DNA of 64,000 nt from Paucisalibacillus globulus DSM 18846 (GTDB taxonomy: Bacteria > Bacillota > Bacilli > Bacillales > Amphibacillaceae): the NCBI RefSeq assembly GCF_000482485.1, contig NZ_KI519438.1:85114-149113 (forward strand). Direction: 5' to 3'. Below, piece after piece: positions 1 through 9,069 of this stretch; position 1 is the stretch's first letter, and each line of letters begins with the position of its first letter. The position numbers and the translations under genes were made by a program. The notes under the pieces were generated by a model that did not search any database, was not told the DNA's origin, and saw only the letters and a list, made by a program, of their open reading frames with translations.

Positions 1-27
1 TTCACAACTTAAATTATTAATAAAGTT

Positions 28-58
28 ACCGCGCAGTTTACATCAACTGCGCATAACA
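28..58. repeat. end fragment of the GC-rich interspersed element
   Basis: The words AGTTACCGCGCAGTTT and, shortly after, an ACTGCGC stretch match the right end of the large repeats at 12832-13248 and 29604-30113 (GTTACCGCGCAGTTTCC followed by ATTGCGC). The window therefore seems to begin just inside or beside a third copy, whose body would lie before base 1. The rest of the first 114 bases shows no gene. Confidence 0.5.
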
Positions 59-114
59 CCCACCCACTCTGCAGCTATTCACGCTACAGTACACGGTCTT
101 TCCCGGCGCATAAA

Positions 115-678
115 TTATTCTACGTACAGAAAGCAATCTTCTGTATGGTCATTTACCATTCCAGTTGCTTGCATATATGCGTAGCAAATAGTTGGGCCTA
201 CAAAATTAAAGCCACGTTTTTTCAAATCCTTACTCATCGCTTGGGAGATTTCTGTCTGGGCAGGTACATCTTCACTGCTCTTCCTATGATTTAGAAGTGG
301 CTCTCCGCCGACAAAACTCCATATATATGTATCAAAACTTCCAAATTCTTCTTGAATCTTTAGAAATGCCTTAGCATTGGAAACTACTGAGCGAATTTTC
401 CTTTCATTACGAATGATTCCTTCATTCGTTAAAAGCAATTGAATCGTATCCTCATCATAATTTTTGATTATAGTTGGATCAAATTCATCAAATGCTTTTC
501 GATAATTTTCCCTTCTTCTTAGGATAGTAATCCAGCTAAGCCCTGCCTGGGCACCTTCTAAAATTAGCATTTCGAATAACTTCTGGTCATCATGAACCGG
601 TCTCCCCCATTCATTATCATGATAATCTCTGTATAATAGATCATCTTCAGGGGCCCATGTGCATCTATTTTTAGTCAT
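115..678 (-). CDS. tag: DNA-3-methyladenine glycosylase I
   Basis: Base-excision repair enzyme that removes 3-methyladenine from alkylated DNA. The protein (about 187 aa, normal for Tag) carries the family's four zinc ligands: a Cys in the N-terminal NRCTWA, a His in YHDNEWG, and the C-terminal His and Cys of HTEDC. The NEWG and AGLSW segments are also typical. I prefer the ATG at 678, because AAAGG lies about 9 bases upstream; an ATG at 687 is in frame but has no spaced ribosome site. The start overlaps the 3' end of the sulfurtransferase gene upstream by 8 bases, so the two are probably one transcript with coupled translation. Confidence 0.93.
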   Translation of the reverse strand: MTKNRCTWAPEDDLLYRDYHDNEWGRPVHDDQKLFEMLILEGAQAGLSWITILRRRENYRKAFDEFDPTIIKNYDEDTIQLLLTNEGIIRNERKIRSVVSNAKAFLKIQEEFGSFDTYIWSFVGGEPLLNHRKSSEDVPAQTEISQAMSKDLKKRGFNFVGPTICYAYMQATGMVNDHTEDCFLYVE

Positions 679-1519
679 TTGTTTCATCCTTTGTTTCTAC
701 TTCATTTTCATCATAAGAAATCCAGTCGCTAAAACTTCCTGGGTATAGCTTAACATCTTTAAATCCAGCCATTTTTAGGGCGATCACATTTGGCGTTGCT
801 GAAACACCTGAGCCACAGGATACAATAATTTCCTTCGTCTTATCCAATTTTGCAAAGTGGCTCTCTAATTCCAGATTACTTTTCCAATTTCCGTTTGCAT
901 CTAGTACATTCATCCAGAAGTAGTTTTTAGCACCCGGAATATGCCCTGCTTTTTTATACATAGGTTCGGTTTTACCTAAATATCGATCGTACCCTCTCGA
1001 GTCAATCAGCGTTGCTTTCTTACTAGTTATATTCTGTCTAATTCGCTCCATGTTTACTATTTCATCAGAGCGCACATAGGGAATAAACGTCTTTAGCTTT
1101 TTCTTTAGGACTTCTTTTGATACAGGACGCCCCGCTTTCAACCAAGCATCAAATCCACCGTCTAGAATATACACTTGATTATGACCCATATAATATAAAT
1201 CCCACCAGAAACGAGGTGCAAACATATCATTTCCTTTATCATAAACAACAACCGTTGTATCTTGGTCTATTCCCGCTTGTCCTAATTTTTCTGCAAAAAC
1301 AGCTACATCTGGTAATGGGTGATTTCCGCCATGTTTAGCAGGTTTACTTGATAAATCTTCTTCCAAATCAAAATATACTGCACCAGGAAGATGTGATTCC
1401 TTGTATGCTCTTTTCCCCGCTTCTGAGTCATTTAATTGAAATCGTGCATCTACAATCACAACCTCTGGATTGTTTGTTATTTTTTCTACTAACTCTTCCA
1501 CATTAATTATATAAGACAT
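671..1519 (-). CDS. sulfurtransferase with two rhodanese domains (3-mercaptopyruvate/thiosulfate type)
   Basis: A 282-aa protein with the classic tandem rhodanese fold: an inactive N-terminal domain (about residues 5-130, with VDARF and LPGAVYFDLEEDL) and a catalytic C-terminal domain (about 160-275). The active-site loop reads CGSGVSA, close to the CGSGVTA loop of mercaptopyruvate sulfurtransferases (SseA type) and unlike the CRKGVT loop of thiosulfate rhodaneses. It would move sulfane sulfur to thiols or cyanide in the cytosol. AGGAGG lies just before the ATG. It is the first gene of a two-gene unit with tag. The exact sulfur donor cannot be told from sequence. Confidence 0.9.
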   Translation of the reverse strand: MSYIINVEELVEKITNNPEVVIVDARFQLNDSEAGKRAYKESHLPGAVYFDLEEDLSSKPAKHGGNHPLPDVAVFAEKLGQAGIDQDTTVVVYDKGNDMFAPRFWWDLYYMGHNQVYILDGGFDAWLKAGRPVSKEVLKKKLKTFIPYVRSDEIVNMERIRQNITSKKATLIDSRGYDRYLGKTEPMYKKAGHIPGAKNYFWMNVLDANGNWKSNLELESHFAKLDKTKEIIVSCGSGVSATPNVIALKMAGFKDVKLYPGSFSDWISYDENEVETKDETND

Positions 1520-1666
1520 AAAAATCCTCCTCTTTTAAGCTGCTATTATACTAGTTCGCCATAGATTGTTTATTTTCCTTTTCTACCTCAATTTTTACGT
1601 TTCCTAATTATTTCGGAATACGGTATAATTATTTCTATATTAAAATAATTTATCTACAAGGAGCGA

Positions 1667-2902
1667 ATGACATTGAGAGACGATATGATTAAACGATTTA
1701 CTACATATGTAAAAGTAGATACACAGTCCAATGAGGATAACGATACAACCCCCTCAACACCCGGACAACTAGAGTTAGCAAAATTGCTAGTTGATGAGCT
1801 GAATGAAGTCGGCATGGAAGAAGTAACGATCGATGAAAATGGTTATGTATTCGCAACCTTACCTTCTAACACGGATAAGGAAGTACCCACCATTGGATTT
1901 CTTGCACATGTCGATACTGCTACTGATTTTACTGGAAAAAATGTTAAGCCACAAATCGTGGAAAACTTTGATGGTAATGACATCGTTTTAAACAAGGAGC
2001 TTAATGTAGTACTATCTTCAAAAGAATTTCCAGAGCTACCAAGCTATAAAGGACACACATTAATTACGACAGATGGAACAACATTACTAGGTGCTGATAA
2101 TAAAGCTGGAATTGCTGAAATCATGACAGCGATGGATTATCTAATTAACCATCCGGAAGTTAAACATGGTAAAGTCCGTGTCGCCTTCACACCAGATGAG
2201 GAAATCGGTCGTGGACCACATAAATTTGATGTGGAAAGATTCCATGCCGATTTTGCTTATACTGTCGATGGTGGTCCACTTGGAGAACTACAATATGAGA
2301 GCTTTAATGCTGCAGCAGCAAAGGTTATATTTAAAGGGAATAGTGTTCATCCAGGAACTGCTAAAAATAAAATGGTGAACGCTGGAAAAATGGCTGCAGA
2401 ATTCGTTAATAAATTCCCAGACCAAGAATCTCCAGAGCAGACAGAAGGATATGAGGGTTTTTATCATCTTATCTCCATTAGTGGCGATGTAGAAAATACT
2501 CGTGTTTACTACATTATTCGTGATCATGACCGTGAAAAGTTTGAAAATAAAAAAGCGACACTAACCAAGTTTGTTGATGAAATGAAAGAAAAATATGGTG
2601 AAGCTAGTGTCGAGCTAGAAATGAATGATCAATATTACAATATGCGTGAAAAAATTGAACCTGTAATGGAAATCGTTGAGGTTGCAAAAGAAGCTATGAC
2701 AAACCTTGATATCAAACCTATTATTGAACCAGTACGTGGTGGTACAGACGGCTCCCAATTATCTTATATGGGGCTTCCAACACCAAACATTTTTACCGGT
2801 GGAGAAAACTTCCATGGTAAATTCGAATATATCTCTGTAGATAATATGGTTAAATCATCCGAAGTTATCGTAGAGATTTGTAAATTATTTGAAGCAAAGT
2901 AA
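1667..2902 (+). CDS. pepT: peptidase T (tripeptide aminopeptidase)
   Basis: An M20B zinc aminopeptidase of 411 aa that removes the N-terminal residue from tripeptides in the cytosol. The di-zinc site motifs are all visible: [22 protein letters not shown], the Asp of the VDGG segment, and the C-terminal GGTDGSQLS and [20 protein letters not shown] precedes the ATG by only about 4 bases, so TTG at 1673 or ATG at 1685 ([10 protein letters not shown], close to where other PepT proteins begin) are possible alternative starts. Stands alone; its terminator is shared with the convergent MFS gene. Confidence 0.95.
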   Translation: MTLRDDMIKRFTTYVKVDTQSNEDNDTTPSTPGQLELAKLLVDELNEVGMEEVTIDENGYVFATLPSNTDKEVPTIGFLAHVDTATDFTGKNVKPQIVENFDGNDIVLNKELNVVLSSKEFPELPSYKGHTLITTDGTTLLGADNKAGIAEIMTAMDYLINHPEVKHGKVRVAFTPDEEIGRGPHKFDVERFHADFAYTVDGGPLGELQYESFNAAAAKVIFKGNSVHPGTAKNKMVNAGKMAAEFVNKFPDQESPEQTEGYEGFYHLISISGDVENTRVYYIIRDHDREKFENKKATLTKFVDEMKEKYGEASVELEMNDQYYNMREKIEPVMEIVEVAKEAMTNLDIKPIIEPVRGGTDGSQLSYMGLPTPNIFTGGENFHGKFEYISVDNMVKSSEVIVEICKLFEAK

Positions 2903-2908
2903 GGTCAA

Positions 2909-2949
2909 AAAGCTATCCTAAGACATACCCTAGGATAGCTTTATTTTTA
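2909..2949. terminator. bidirectional terminator between pepT and the MFS gene
   Basis: A 12-bp perfect stem, AAAGCTATCCTA / TAGGATAGCTTT, with a 10-base loop. On the plus strand it is followed by ATTTTT. The 3' arm contains the last codons and stop of the convergent MFS gene (stop at 2930), so coding sequence and terminator overlap. Confidence 0.85.
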
Positions 2950-4126
2950 TGAACATTGATAAGAAAAAGCCAATTATCAACATAAATGAAAGAATTAAGA
3001 ATGTCGTAAAATAACTCCCTACTTCCAATAAATAGATAGCTATAATTGGTCCAAGCATAGCACCTAAAAACAGGATAAATGCATAGTAAGCATTAGCTAG
3101 TGCCCTTCTCTCTCCGCCTAGCTCTCCTATCAACACCATTACTGCTGGGAATATCAATGATATACCAAATACATACATAATACTCATCAGAATCAGAAAG
3201 AAAATACTACTTCCGATTCCAAGAAGTAAAAGTCCTGAGGCTGACAATGCAAGACCAATCCTTAAAGTTGTGAGTACCCCAATCTTGTTGACAATCTTAC
3301 CTACAAATGGCGATATCAACATACCGATAATTCCAATAGCACGAATCCCTAAAATCTCATTATCATTCAAATAAAATGGCTCACCACCCAAAAAACTCCC
3401 TAACAACGTATACATTCCCATAAACGTTAACAAAAGCGTAATTGTAATGATATAAATTAATTGGAAATTCCGTTGTCTAAAAATCAACCTACTTTGATAT
3501 AGATAAAATCGAATTCCCTCTTTATGACTTGGCTTGTTTGGTGTTGGAAAAAGAAAAAGTACAGCTAAAAATGTGATGAAATACAAAGCTCCAAAAACAT
3601 AAAAGACCACTTCCCAACTTCCCCATTGATACATTAAATCCGCAAGCACTTGCCCAACTATCCCTGATGTTACGTAACCAAAACTAATAAATCCAATAGT
3701 CGTCACAAGCCTTTTCGAAGGTATAACATCAAAAGCATATGCCAATGCAGATGGTGCAAAGGTAGAAGCTATAAATCCCTGAAGTCCTCGAAGTGCTACA
3801 AGCCCCCCGAAGCTAGTCGTCATCCCAATTATTGGCGTTACAACCGTTAAGGATGCTAACCCAAACAAAATAACTGGTTTTCTTCCAATTCGGTCTGCCA
3901 GTGGTCCAAACAATAGGAATCCAACAGCATAAAAAAAAGAAAACGAGCTGCTAGTCCAAGCAGACATCGTTTTCGAAATATCAAACGTTCGTTCAAAGAC
4001 AGAAAAGAGTGGTGTCGTCACATAGGCACTTGAGACCACAATTAAAGCACACCAAAATAAGATAAACGTAATCAAAGCTGTTGATTGTTTCTCAGATGCC
4101 TGTCGCAAAGATGCTACTCCCGCCAT
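2930..4126 (-). CDS. MFS transporter, 12 TM
   Basis: A 398-aa major facilitator protein with about twelve hydrophobic segments. The MFS motif A appears after TM2 as LFGPLADRIGRKPV, and a Gly-rich segment (FGYVTSGIVGQVLADLMY) follows in TM5. The family fits proton-driven efflux of small molecules (DHA1-like), but the substrate is unknown. GGAGTGGAGAA precedes the ATG. Single gene; it runs into the shared terminator with pepT. Confidence 0.85.
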   Translation of the reverse strand: MAGVASLRQASEKQSTALITFILFWCALIVVSSAYVTTPLFSVFERTFDISKTMSAWTSSSFSFFYAVGFLLFGPLADRIGRKPVILFGLASLTVVTPIIGMTTSFGGLVALRGLQGFIASTFAPSALAYAFDVIPSKRLVTTIGFISFGYVTSGIVGQVLADLMYQWGSWEVVFYVFGALYFITFLAVLFLFPTPNKPSHKEGIRFYLYQSRLIFRQRNFQLIYIITITLLLTFMGMYTLLGSFLGGEPFYLNDNEILGIRAIGIIGMLISPFVGKIVNKIGVLTTLRIGLALSASGLLLLGIGSSIFFLILMSIMYVFGISLIFPAVMVLIGELGGERRALANAYYAFILFLGAMLGPIIAIYLLEVGSYFTTFLILSFMLIIGFFLSMFIKIKLS

Positions 4127-4185
4127 TTCTCCACTCCTCTAAATGTCTCTCTTCTAAAGATATGAGATAGTGGGGAGAAATGTGC

Positions 4186-5205
4186 CTACCCTAGGATCAC
4201 TTCTTCTATCGCTAGCATGATATCAAAGGCTCCATCACTTTTGTTTGAAGTAACTACTACCTTATGACCATCCGGATACACCGCAGCATGAAAATTAACA
4301 CCAGGATCATATCCCATGACATGTTGCCTTATTATTTTCCCTTCCTGCTTATTCATCCAGATTCCGTATCCATAGTACTCATCTTCATCACTTTCAACAT
4401 GTGGTGTAAGGAATTTTTTAGTGATTCCTTCCGATAAAAGCTTATTTCCAACTAATGCATCCCAGAATTTCATCATATCGGAAGCAGTGATAAACGCACC
4501 ACCATCCGCACCACCTTTGACTGGTATGGAGTAGATATTACTTTTCCAAGCTCCAGACTCTTCATCATCGATATACCCAATTGCAGTATCCTTTGGTAAT
4601 TGGTCTAACGAGAAATAGCCCGAATGGTTCATACCAGCTTTTGCAAATACTTTGGTTTCAACAAAATCAGTAAAGTTCATTCCAGAAATTTGCTCAATAA
4701 CCAACCCCAAAACGATATAGCCAGCATTATTATAATGGAATCTTTCACCAGGTTGAAAGAGCATTTCTCGGTTTTGAAACATTGGCAGAAAGTCTTTTGG
4801 ACTTCGCATCGTATACATTGGCCGTTCTAACCAAAGCTCAGCAAAATCCTCCATGACAGACTCATCAAAGTAATCTGGTATTCCGGAAGTATGAGTAAGT
4901 AAATGGTGGATTGTAATATCCTTTGAGTAATGAGGGAAATAAACATCCAAACATTCCGACAATTTAGTTTGAAAGGATATCTTTCCTTCATCCACTAGGA
5001 TACCAATTCCCACTGCAGTAAAAATTTTGCAACCTGACGCAATTCCAAATCGAGTGTTTAGCATATTTTCCAATTGGTCAGACCGATTAGAATACCCAAA
5101 TACTGATTCATGAATAACTTCATCATGATGATGAACCTTTATTACCCCTGAAAAACCTACCTCTGAGACGATTTCTTCAACTTTTCTATCTATTAATTTG
5201 TTCAT
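4186..5205 (-). CDS. serine hydrolase, class C beta-lactamase/DD-peptidase family
   Basis: A protein of about 340 aa of the beta-lactamase-related (PF00144) superfamily. The nucleophile motif SxxK is SGCK (Ser57, Lys60 from the chosen start), the Tyr motif is YNNAGY, and a Gly-rich VKGGADGGAF segment lies near the expected third motif. LLTHTSGIPDY is also typical. I chose ATG 5205, with AGGGAG 7 bases upstream, over an in-frame ATG 48 bases earlier. There is no signal peptide, so it probably acts in the cytosol on an unknown ester or peptide and is unlikely to be a true penicillinase. Confidence 0.85.
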   Translation of the reverse strand: MNKLIDRKVEEIVSEVGFSGVIKVHHHDEVIHESVFGYSNRSDQLENMLNTRFGIASGCKIFTAVGIGILVDEGKISFQTKLSECLDVYFPHYSKDITIHHLLTHTSGIPDYFDESVMEDFAELWLERPMYTMRSPKDFLPMFQNREMLFQPGERFHYNNAGYIVLGLVIEQISGMNFTDFVETKVFAKAGMNHSGYFSLDQLPKDTAIGYIDDEESGAWKSNIYSIPVKGGADGGAFITASDMMKFWDALVGNKLLSEGITKKFLTPHVESDEDEYYGYGIWMNKQEGKIIRQHVMGYDPGVNFHAAVYPDGHKVVVTSNKSDGAFDIMLAIEEVILG

Positions 5206-5385
5206 TATGCTTCTCCCTTTCCAATTTGAAAAAGCACAATTAAATCCCTGCATAATTAGTATACTATATAGTTACCAATAATATCCACCTAGACCTTTTT
5301 ACTATTTTCGTAATTTATAACGATATTAGCTCCTCTTAGTAGTATAATAGTTATGATATTTATTGTTCCAAAAGGAGAGACCACC

Positions 5386-6447
5386 ATGATTAACATCAAA
5401 GGTTTTTATATACTTATTATTAGTTGCTTTCTATTGTTTTTAACTGCATGTAGCCAAAATACAGATAGAGGTATAGAAAAGGCTCCATCTGACAGCATTT
5501 CTGAAAATGAACCGATAGATGAGCAAGATACAGAAACTGAGGTTGAAGAGCCAATAAGGGAAGAATTAGTTCTCCCATCCCAAGAGCTACAAAAGGGTGA
5601 TCAAGGTAAAGATATTCTCGCTTTACAAAAGGCGCTAACAAAAATAGGTTACGAAATCACTTCTACAGAAATATACGATCAAGAATTAGTTTGGGCAATC
5701 ACTGATTTTCAATTACAATCAAAAGAACTTCTTGCTTCTGGAATATATGATAAAGAAACAAGCTCTGCTTTAGAAAGCCTTATAGAACAGGAACTAACTA
5801 TAACTCCTGGTGAGGGATTAAAATTTAAGCAAGACGAATTCTTAGATGATGACACAGTTGTTATTGGCAATCCTTATGATGTGCTTGCTCTAGTCAATAA
5901 ACAACATGCACTTCCAAAAGACTATGTTCCAAGCGATTTAATATTCCCTGATGTCCGCTTTCCATTTGTGGAGGAATTACCTAAAAAGCAAATGCGTGAA
6001 GTTGCTGCCAACGCTCTAGAAAAGTTGTTTGCTGACGCGGAACAAGAAAATCTAGATTTATATGCACAATCTGGTTATCGTTCCTATGAACGACAAGACG
6101 TGTTATTTGCTTCCTATGTCAGTAATCATGGCGAAGAGGAAGCAAATATCTTTAGTGCTAGGCCAGGTGAAAGTGAGCATCAATCAGGATTAACAATGGA
6201 TGTTACTAGTCCACATGTTAACAATACGCTTGTAGTAGAATTTGGTGAAACAAAGGAAGGAATTTGGCTTGAGGAACATGCTCCAGAATATGGTTTTATT
6301 ATCCGCTATCCTAAAGGAAAAGAAGATATTACAGGATATCAATATGAACCATGGCATTTACGCTATGTTGGTGTTAAAGCTGCAACTGAAATTATGGAAC
6401 GAGGAATTACGTTAGAAGAATATTTAGATGAAATACTTGCTAATTAA
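5386..6447 (+). CDS. D-Ala-D-Ala carboxypeptidase lipoprotein, M15B (VanY-like), with N-terminal peptidoglycan-binding domain
   Basis: A zinc DD-carboxypeptidase that would trim the terminal D-Ala of peptidoglycan stems outside the membrane. Starting at ATG 5386 (GGAGAG upstream), residues 1-22 form a lipoprotein signal ending in LTAC, so Cys22 is the lipid anchor. An acidic linker follows, then a PG_binding_1-like repeat (about 65-135, LQKGDQGKDILALQKAL). The catalytic domain shows SGYRSYERQ, SEHQSGLTMDV (His and Asp zinc ligands) and EPWHLRYVG (catalytic Glu, ligand His). All key residues are present. Monocistronic, ending in a strong terminator. Confidence 0.92.
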   Translation: MINIKGFYILIISCFLLFLTACSQNTDRGIEKAPSDSISENEPIDEQDTETEVEEPIREELVLPSQELQKGDQGKDILALQKALTKIGYEITSTEIYDQELVWAITDFQLQSKELLASGIYDKETSSALESLIEQELTITPGEGLKFKQDEFLDDDTVVIGNPYDVLALVNKQHALPKDYVPSDLIFPDVRFPFVEELPKKQMREVAANALEKLFADAEQENLDLYAQSGYRSYERQDVLFASYVSNHGEEEANIFSARPGESEHQSGLTMDVTSPHVNNTLVVEFGETKEGIWLEEHAPEYGFIIRYPKGKEDITGYQYEPWHLRYVGVKAATEIMERGITLEEYLDEILAN

Positions 6448-6448
6448 T

Positions 6449-6500
6449 AATAAGGATATCTTGTTTAGGGACTAATCCCTTACAAGATATCCTTATTTTG
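6449..6500. terminator. bidirectional terminator
   Basis: A 16-bp stem, AATAAGGATATCTTGT / ACAAGATATCCTTATT, with an inner AGGG/CCCT extension. It ends both the carboxypeptidase gene and the convergent phosphatase gene. Confidence 0.85.
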
Positions 6501-7034
6501 TTGCCACAGTCTTTGGATAGAGGCGTTTTCAAGTTCTAAAAGGTAGACATCCGGATTAGAAAGGTTCTTCCAATCATCATAGCCAAAACTAGGCTGAAAG
6601 GATTTTAATAATAATGCCATTAGGTTACCATGTGTTATTATTACGATATTTTCCCTTGTATCCTCCTGAAGATTCCTAATTACTTCAATGCCTCGATTCA
6701 TAGCTTCCCGACTTGATTCTCCACCGTGATAGGAAAGATCCAAATCATCGAAGCTCATTTTTAGTTTCTCCTGCCAATCGTTCAAGTTTTTCGTACTCAA
6801 TAACCTTTCCGATAATCTACTATCAATTTCCATGTCAATTTTTCTTTGGTTCGCAAGTGGACGTATCGAATCAATAGCTCTCACGAAGGGACTTGTAATG
6901 ATACGATTGATTTCTATAGTAGAGAAAAAATGGACTAATTCTTCAGCCTGTTTAACACCTTCATCTGTTAATCTAGCTTCACGTTCTTGCCCTTCAGCCT
7001 TACAGTGCCTCACAAGATAAACTCTTTTCCCCAT
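6480..7034 (-). CDS. histidine phosphatase family protein
   Basis: A 184-aa member of the phosphoglycerate-mutase-like superfamily. The phosphohistidine motif is YLVRHCKAEG (RHxxAxG, with Cys in place of the more usual Gly or Ser), and the second catalytic His lies in IITHGNL. Other landmarks are LTDEGVKQAEEL and the acidic SYHGGESSREA. The start at 7034 is set by GGAGG five bases upstream. The SRPBCC gene ends 16 bases before it, so the two are co-transcribed. The substrate is unknown; a broad-specificity phosphatase is most likely. Confidence 0.88.
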   Translation of the reverse strand: MGKRVYLVRHCKAEGQEREARLTDEGVKQAEELVHFFSTIEINRIITSPFVRAIDSIRPLANQRKIDMEIDSRLSERLLSTKNLNDWQEKLKMSFDDLDLSYHGGESSREAMNRGIEVIRNLQEDTRENIVIITHGNLMALLLKSFQPSFGYDDWKNLSNPDVYLLELENASIQRLWQQNKDIL

Positions 7035-7050
7035 ATTAACCTCCAAAAAA

Positions 7051-7509
7051 CTATTTTTTATCTTCCGCTTCAGCAACTCGCTTAACACGTTCCACAAACT
7101 GTACTACTACCTTGTCACTGTTAGCTAGTTTAACTAGCATTTTCATAAACCACTTCAATGGATTATTCGTAGTTGTATAACGGAAATATGTTTTATTATC
7201 ATCTAACTTTTTTAGTTCATATGCAGTAGTAATCTCAACTACATTTGCTAGATTAAACCCAACTTTTACTCGCTTATAATCCTCAGCATTCTCATATTCC
7301 AGCGTTTCCACGTCATATTCTTGTACCCTTTTACCCTCACGATACTTCTGCCGATAAACTGTTCCAACACCATTCTCTGTTTCCTTTATTAGCTTATTCT
7401 CAACGACATTAGGCATAATTTTTTGCATATCCTCTAGATTTCCATCTAGAAGCTTCCATACCTGGTTTATTGGCGCATTAATTTCTATATCCTTTGTCCA
7501 CTCTTTCAT
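7051..7509 (-). CDS. SRPBCC family protein
   Basis: A 152-aa START/Bet v1-like protein. It opens with the typical strand-helix IEINAPINQVWKLLDGN and ends in a long C-terminal helix (VVVQFVERVKRVAEAEDKK). These folds bind hydrophobic ligands in a cavity; nothing identifies the ligand here. It begins with ATG after an AGGAGAATT-type site and is the first gene of a two-gene unit with the phosphatase at 6480-7034. Confidence 0.75.
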   Translation of the reverse strand: MKEWTKDIEINAPINQVWKLLDGNLEDMQKIMPNVVENKLIKETENGVGTVYRQKYREGKRVQEYDVETLEYENAEDYKRVKVGFNLANVVEITTAYELKKLDDNKTYFRYTTTNNPLKWFMKMLVKLANSDKVVVQFVERVKRVAEAEDKK

Positions 7510-7664
7510 TCTAATTCTCCTATACTTTGTATTTTCTCCATTTTAACATAGCTTTTTTCTAGAGAGATATTTGATTTATACAGCTTTGGTCGTTTAGTAG
7601 GCGAAATCTTCAGAAGTACCTTGATACAATCCGATATTTCCTATTAGATTCACCATGAAAAGAA

Positions 7665-7697
7665 GAAACGCCCCAAAGACAAATCCCGGGACGTTTC
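7665..7697 (-). terminator. terminator of the DUF2269-like gene
   Basis: GAAACG with CCC pairs to GGG with CGTTTC, with one bulged base. Read on the minus strand it is followed by TTCTTTTC just after the stop at 7700. Confidence 0.6.
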
Positions 7698-7699
7698 TA

Positions 7700-8152
7700 T
7701 CAAAATGGTTTTACAATCATTAACACAATAACAATCAAGAAAATAGCATTCTCCAATCTTTCCACAAAGAACAATTTCTTTGCCATTTCCTCATATTCAG
7801 CTGGAATCTCTTCCCCTTCTGCTTCTTTTAATAACCTTTTAATAGGCTTTGATCTAGGCGATAGCAATAGTGGGCCAAATGCCAGAGCAATGAGAAATAG
7901 TACTAAACTAGTTACATACCATCCTTGCTGAAATAGATAAGGATTAATAGCTCCCATTAAAAGTCCTGACAGTAAAAGTAAAGTTCCTCCAACCATCGTA
8001 AAGATATGAAGTCGATTTCGAATGACATATGAATGTCTTAGTTCAGTTAAATTAGAGGTTTTTGAAACAACAAGGATCATCATAAATCCTGGACCCATTC
8101 CTAAAATCGCTGAAAATATATGAATAAAAACTAGAATCTCATAAAATGACAT
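7700..8152 (-). CDS. DUF2269-like four-TM membrane protein
   Basis: A 150-aa membrane protein with four hydrophobic helices (about 4-28, 48-66, 76-97, 128-147) and a charged cytosolic loop between TM3 and TM4 (KPIKRLLKEAEGEEIPAEYEE). The FIHIFSAILGMGPGF opening, with His in the first helix, fits the DUF2269 family; its function is unknown to me. GGAGGTTG precedes the ATG. An FNR-like palindrome lies about 60 bases upstream of the start. Confidence 0.65.
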   Translation of the reverse strand: MSFYEILVFIHIFSAILGMGPGFMMILVVSKTSNLTELRHSYVIRNRLHIFTMVGGTLLLLSGLLMGAINPYLFQQGWYVTSLVLFLIALAFGPLLLSPRSKPIKRLLKEAEGEEIPAEYEEMAKKLFFVERLENAIFLIVIVLMIVKPF

Positions 8153-8212
8153 AACACAACCTCCAATATCATTTCTCTATTTCTATGATACACCTTTTTC
8201 AATTCAACTGTA

Positions 8213-8228
8213 CGTGATAAAAATCACA
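8213..8228. promoter_or_regulatory. FNR/CRP-like palindrome
   Basis: CGTGATAAAAATCACA has perfect GTGAT/ATCAC arms separated by 4 bases, one outer mismatch from TGTGA-N6-TCACA. It is nearly the same word as the site in front of nrdD (AGTGATAAAAATCACT at 37565-37580). It sits 61 bases upstream of the DUF2269-like gene and 154 upstream of the nitroreductase. Confidence 0.4.
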
Positions 8229-8321
8229 TAATATGAAACATGAAAGCTGTCTCCTTACACTGTAGATAATATTTTCCCGTGTGAGTTTGCTTTTCTATAT
8301 TAAATCATATACTATGTTAAT

Positions 8322-8336
8322 TGAAAATGATTATCA
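8322..8336. promoter_or_regulatory. Fur-box-like inverted repeat
   Basis: TGAAAATGATTATCA matches the 7-1-7 Fur core TGATAAT-N-ATTATCA at all but one arm position. It lies 46 bases before the nitroreductase start and 8 bases after a TATACT-like -10, which is where a repressor would block transcription. Confidence 0.55.
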
Positions 8337-8381
8337 GTCGCAAATTTGTACTATATCATACAACACAAAGGGGTGTTAGAC

Positions 8382-8945
8382 ATGCAAGTACTTAAACAAG
8401 AAACAGAAATAGCCGAGGTTATAAGAGAGCGCCGCTCCATAAAAAAAGGATATAACAATCACTATGTAAAAGAAGACACCGTTACAGATTTATTAGAGGA
8501 CGCCATCTGGGCCCCTACCCATGGAATGAGACAACCTTGGAGATTTGTGTTTATTGGTGAAAACCAAAAACAGGAATTTGCTAAAAGAATTGCAAGTACT
8601 TATCCTGAGGAAAGACAAGCTAATCGGGAAAGTTATTTAAATGAGCCAAGTGCAATTCTTGTTGTTATCATGGAAAAAGGCGATAACCAAAAAAAGCAGG
8701 ATGAAAACTTTGGGGCAACTGCTTGTATGATTCAAAACTTCCAGCTTCTTGCATGGGAACGGCATCTTGGTGTAGTTTGGAAAACTAATCCTCATATTTA
8801 TGACTCAAAAGTGGAGGAAATTCTTCAAGTGAATGAAGAAGAAAGAATTGTCGGTTTCCTACATATGGGATATTTTGATGAGTTACCTACAAAGAAAGAA
8901 CGTATTCCGGTGAGAGATAAATTTAGTACGTTTCAAGTGGTTTAG
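8382..8945 (+). CDS. nitroreductase family protein
   Basis: A 187-aa FMN-dependent oxidoreductase of the nitroreductase fold. Seen: the RERRSIKKGY opening (FMN phosphate contact), AIWAPTHGMRQPWRFVFI, a central GATACMIQNFQLLAWERHLGVVWKT helix, and a C-terminal IVGFLHMGY strand. Length and motifs fit small Bacillus proteins such as YfhC/YdjA. The start at 8382 follows AAGGGGTG; an upstream in-frame ATG at 8346 lies within the leader. The Fur-like box in the promoter suggests expression under iron limitation. Ends in a strong terminator. Confidence 0.85.
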   Translation: MQVLKQETEIAEVIRERRSIKKGYNNHYVKEDTVTDLLEDAIWAPTHGMRQPWRFVFIGENQKQEFAKRIASTYPEERQANRESYLNEPSAILVVIMEKGDNQKKQDENFGATACMIQNFQLLAWERHLGVVWKTNPHIYDSKVEEILQVNEEERIVGFLHMGYFDELPTKKERIPVRDKFSTFQVV

Positions 8946-8974
8946 AACATCAATAATTAAATAACTATAGGGTT

Positions 8975-9001
8975 AACCCCGTTCTAAGTGAGAACGGGGT
9001 T
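8975..9001 (+). terminator. terminator hairpin after nitroreductase
   Basis: An 11-bp perfect stem, AACCCCGTTCT / AGAACGGGGTT, with loop AAGTG. The following T-run is delayed by about 10 bases. Confidence 0.7.
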
Positions 9002-9069
9002 ATACTTATAATTTTTTAATATCACTTTAGATTCTCTTCATTATAAAAAGCAAAAGTTTGTAAAGCCAG

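Noticed and set aside
4624-4830. Plus-strand frame opposite the serine hydrolase, and similar antisense frames elsewhere
   Set aside because: All are shadows of well-supported genes on the other strand.
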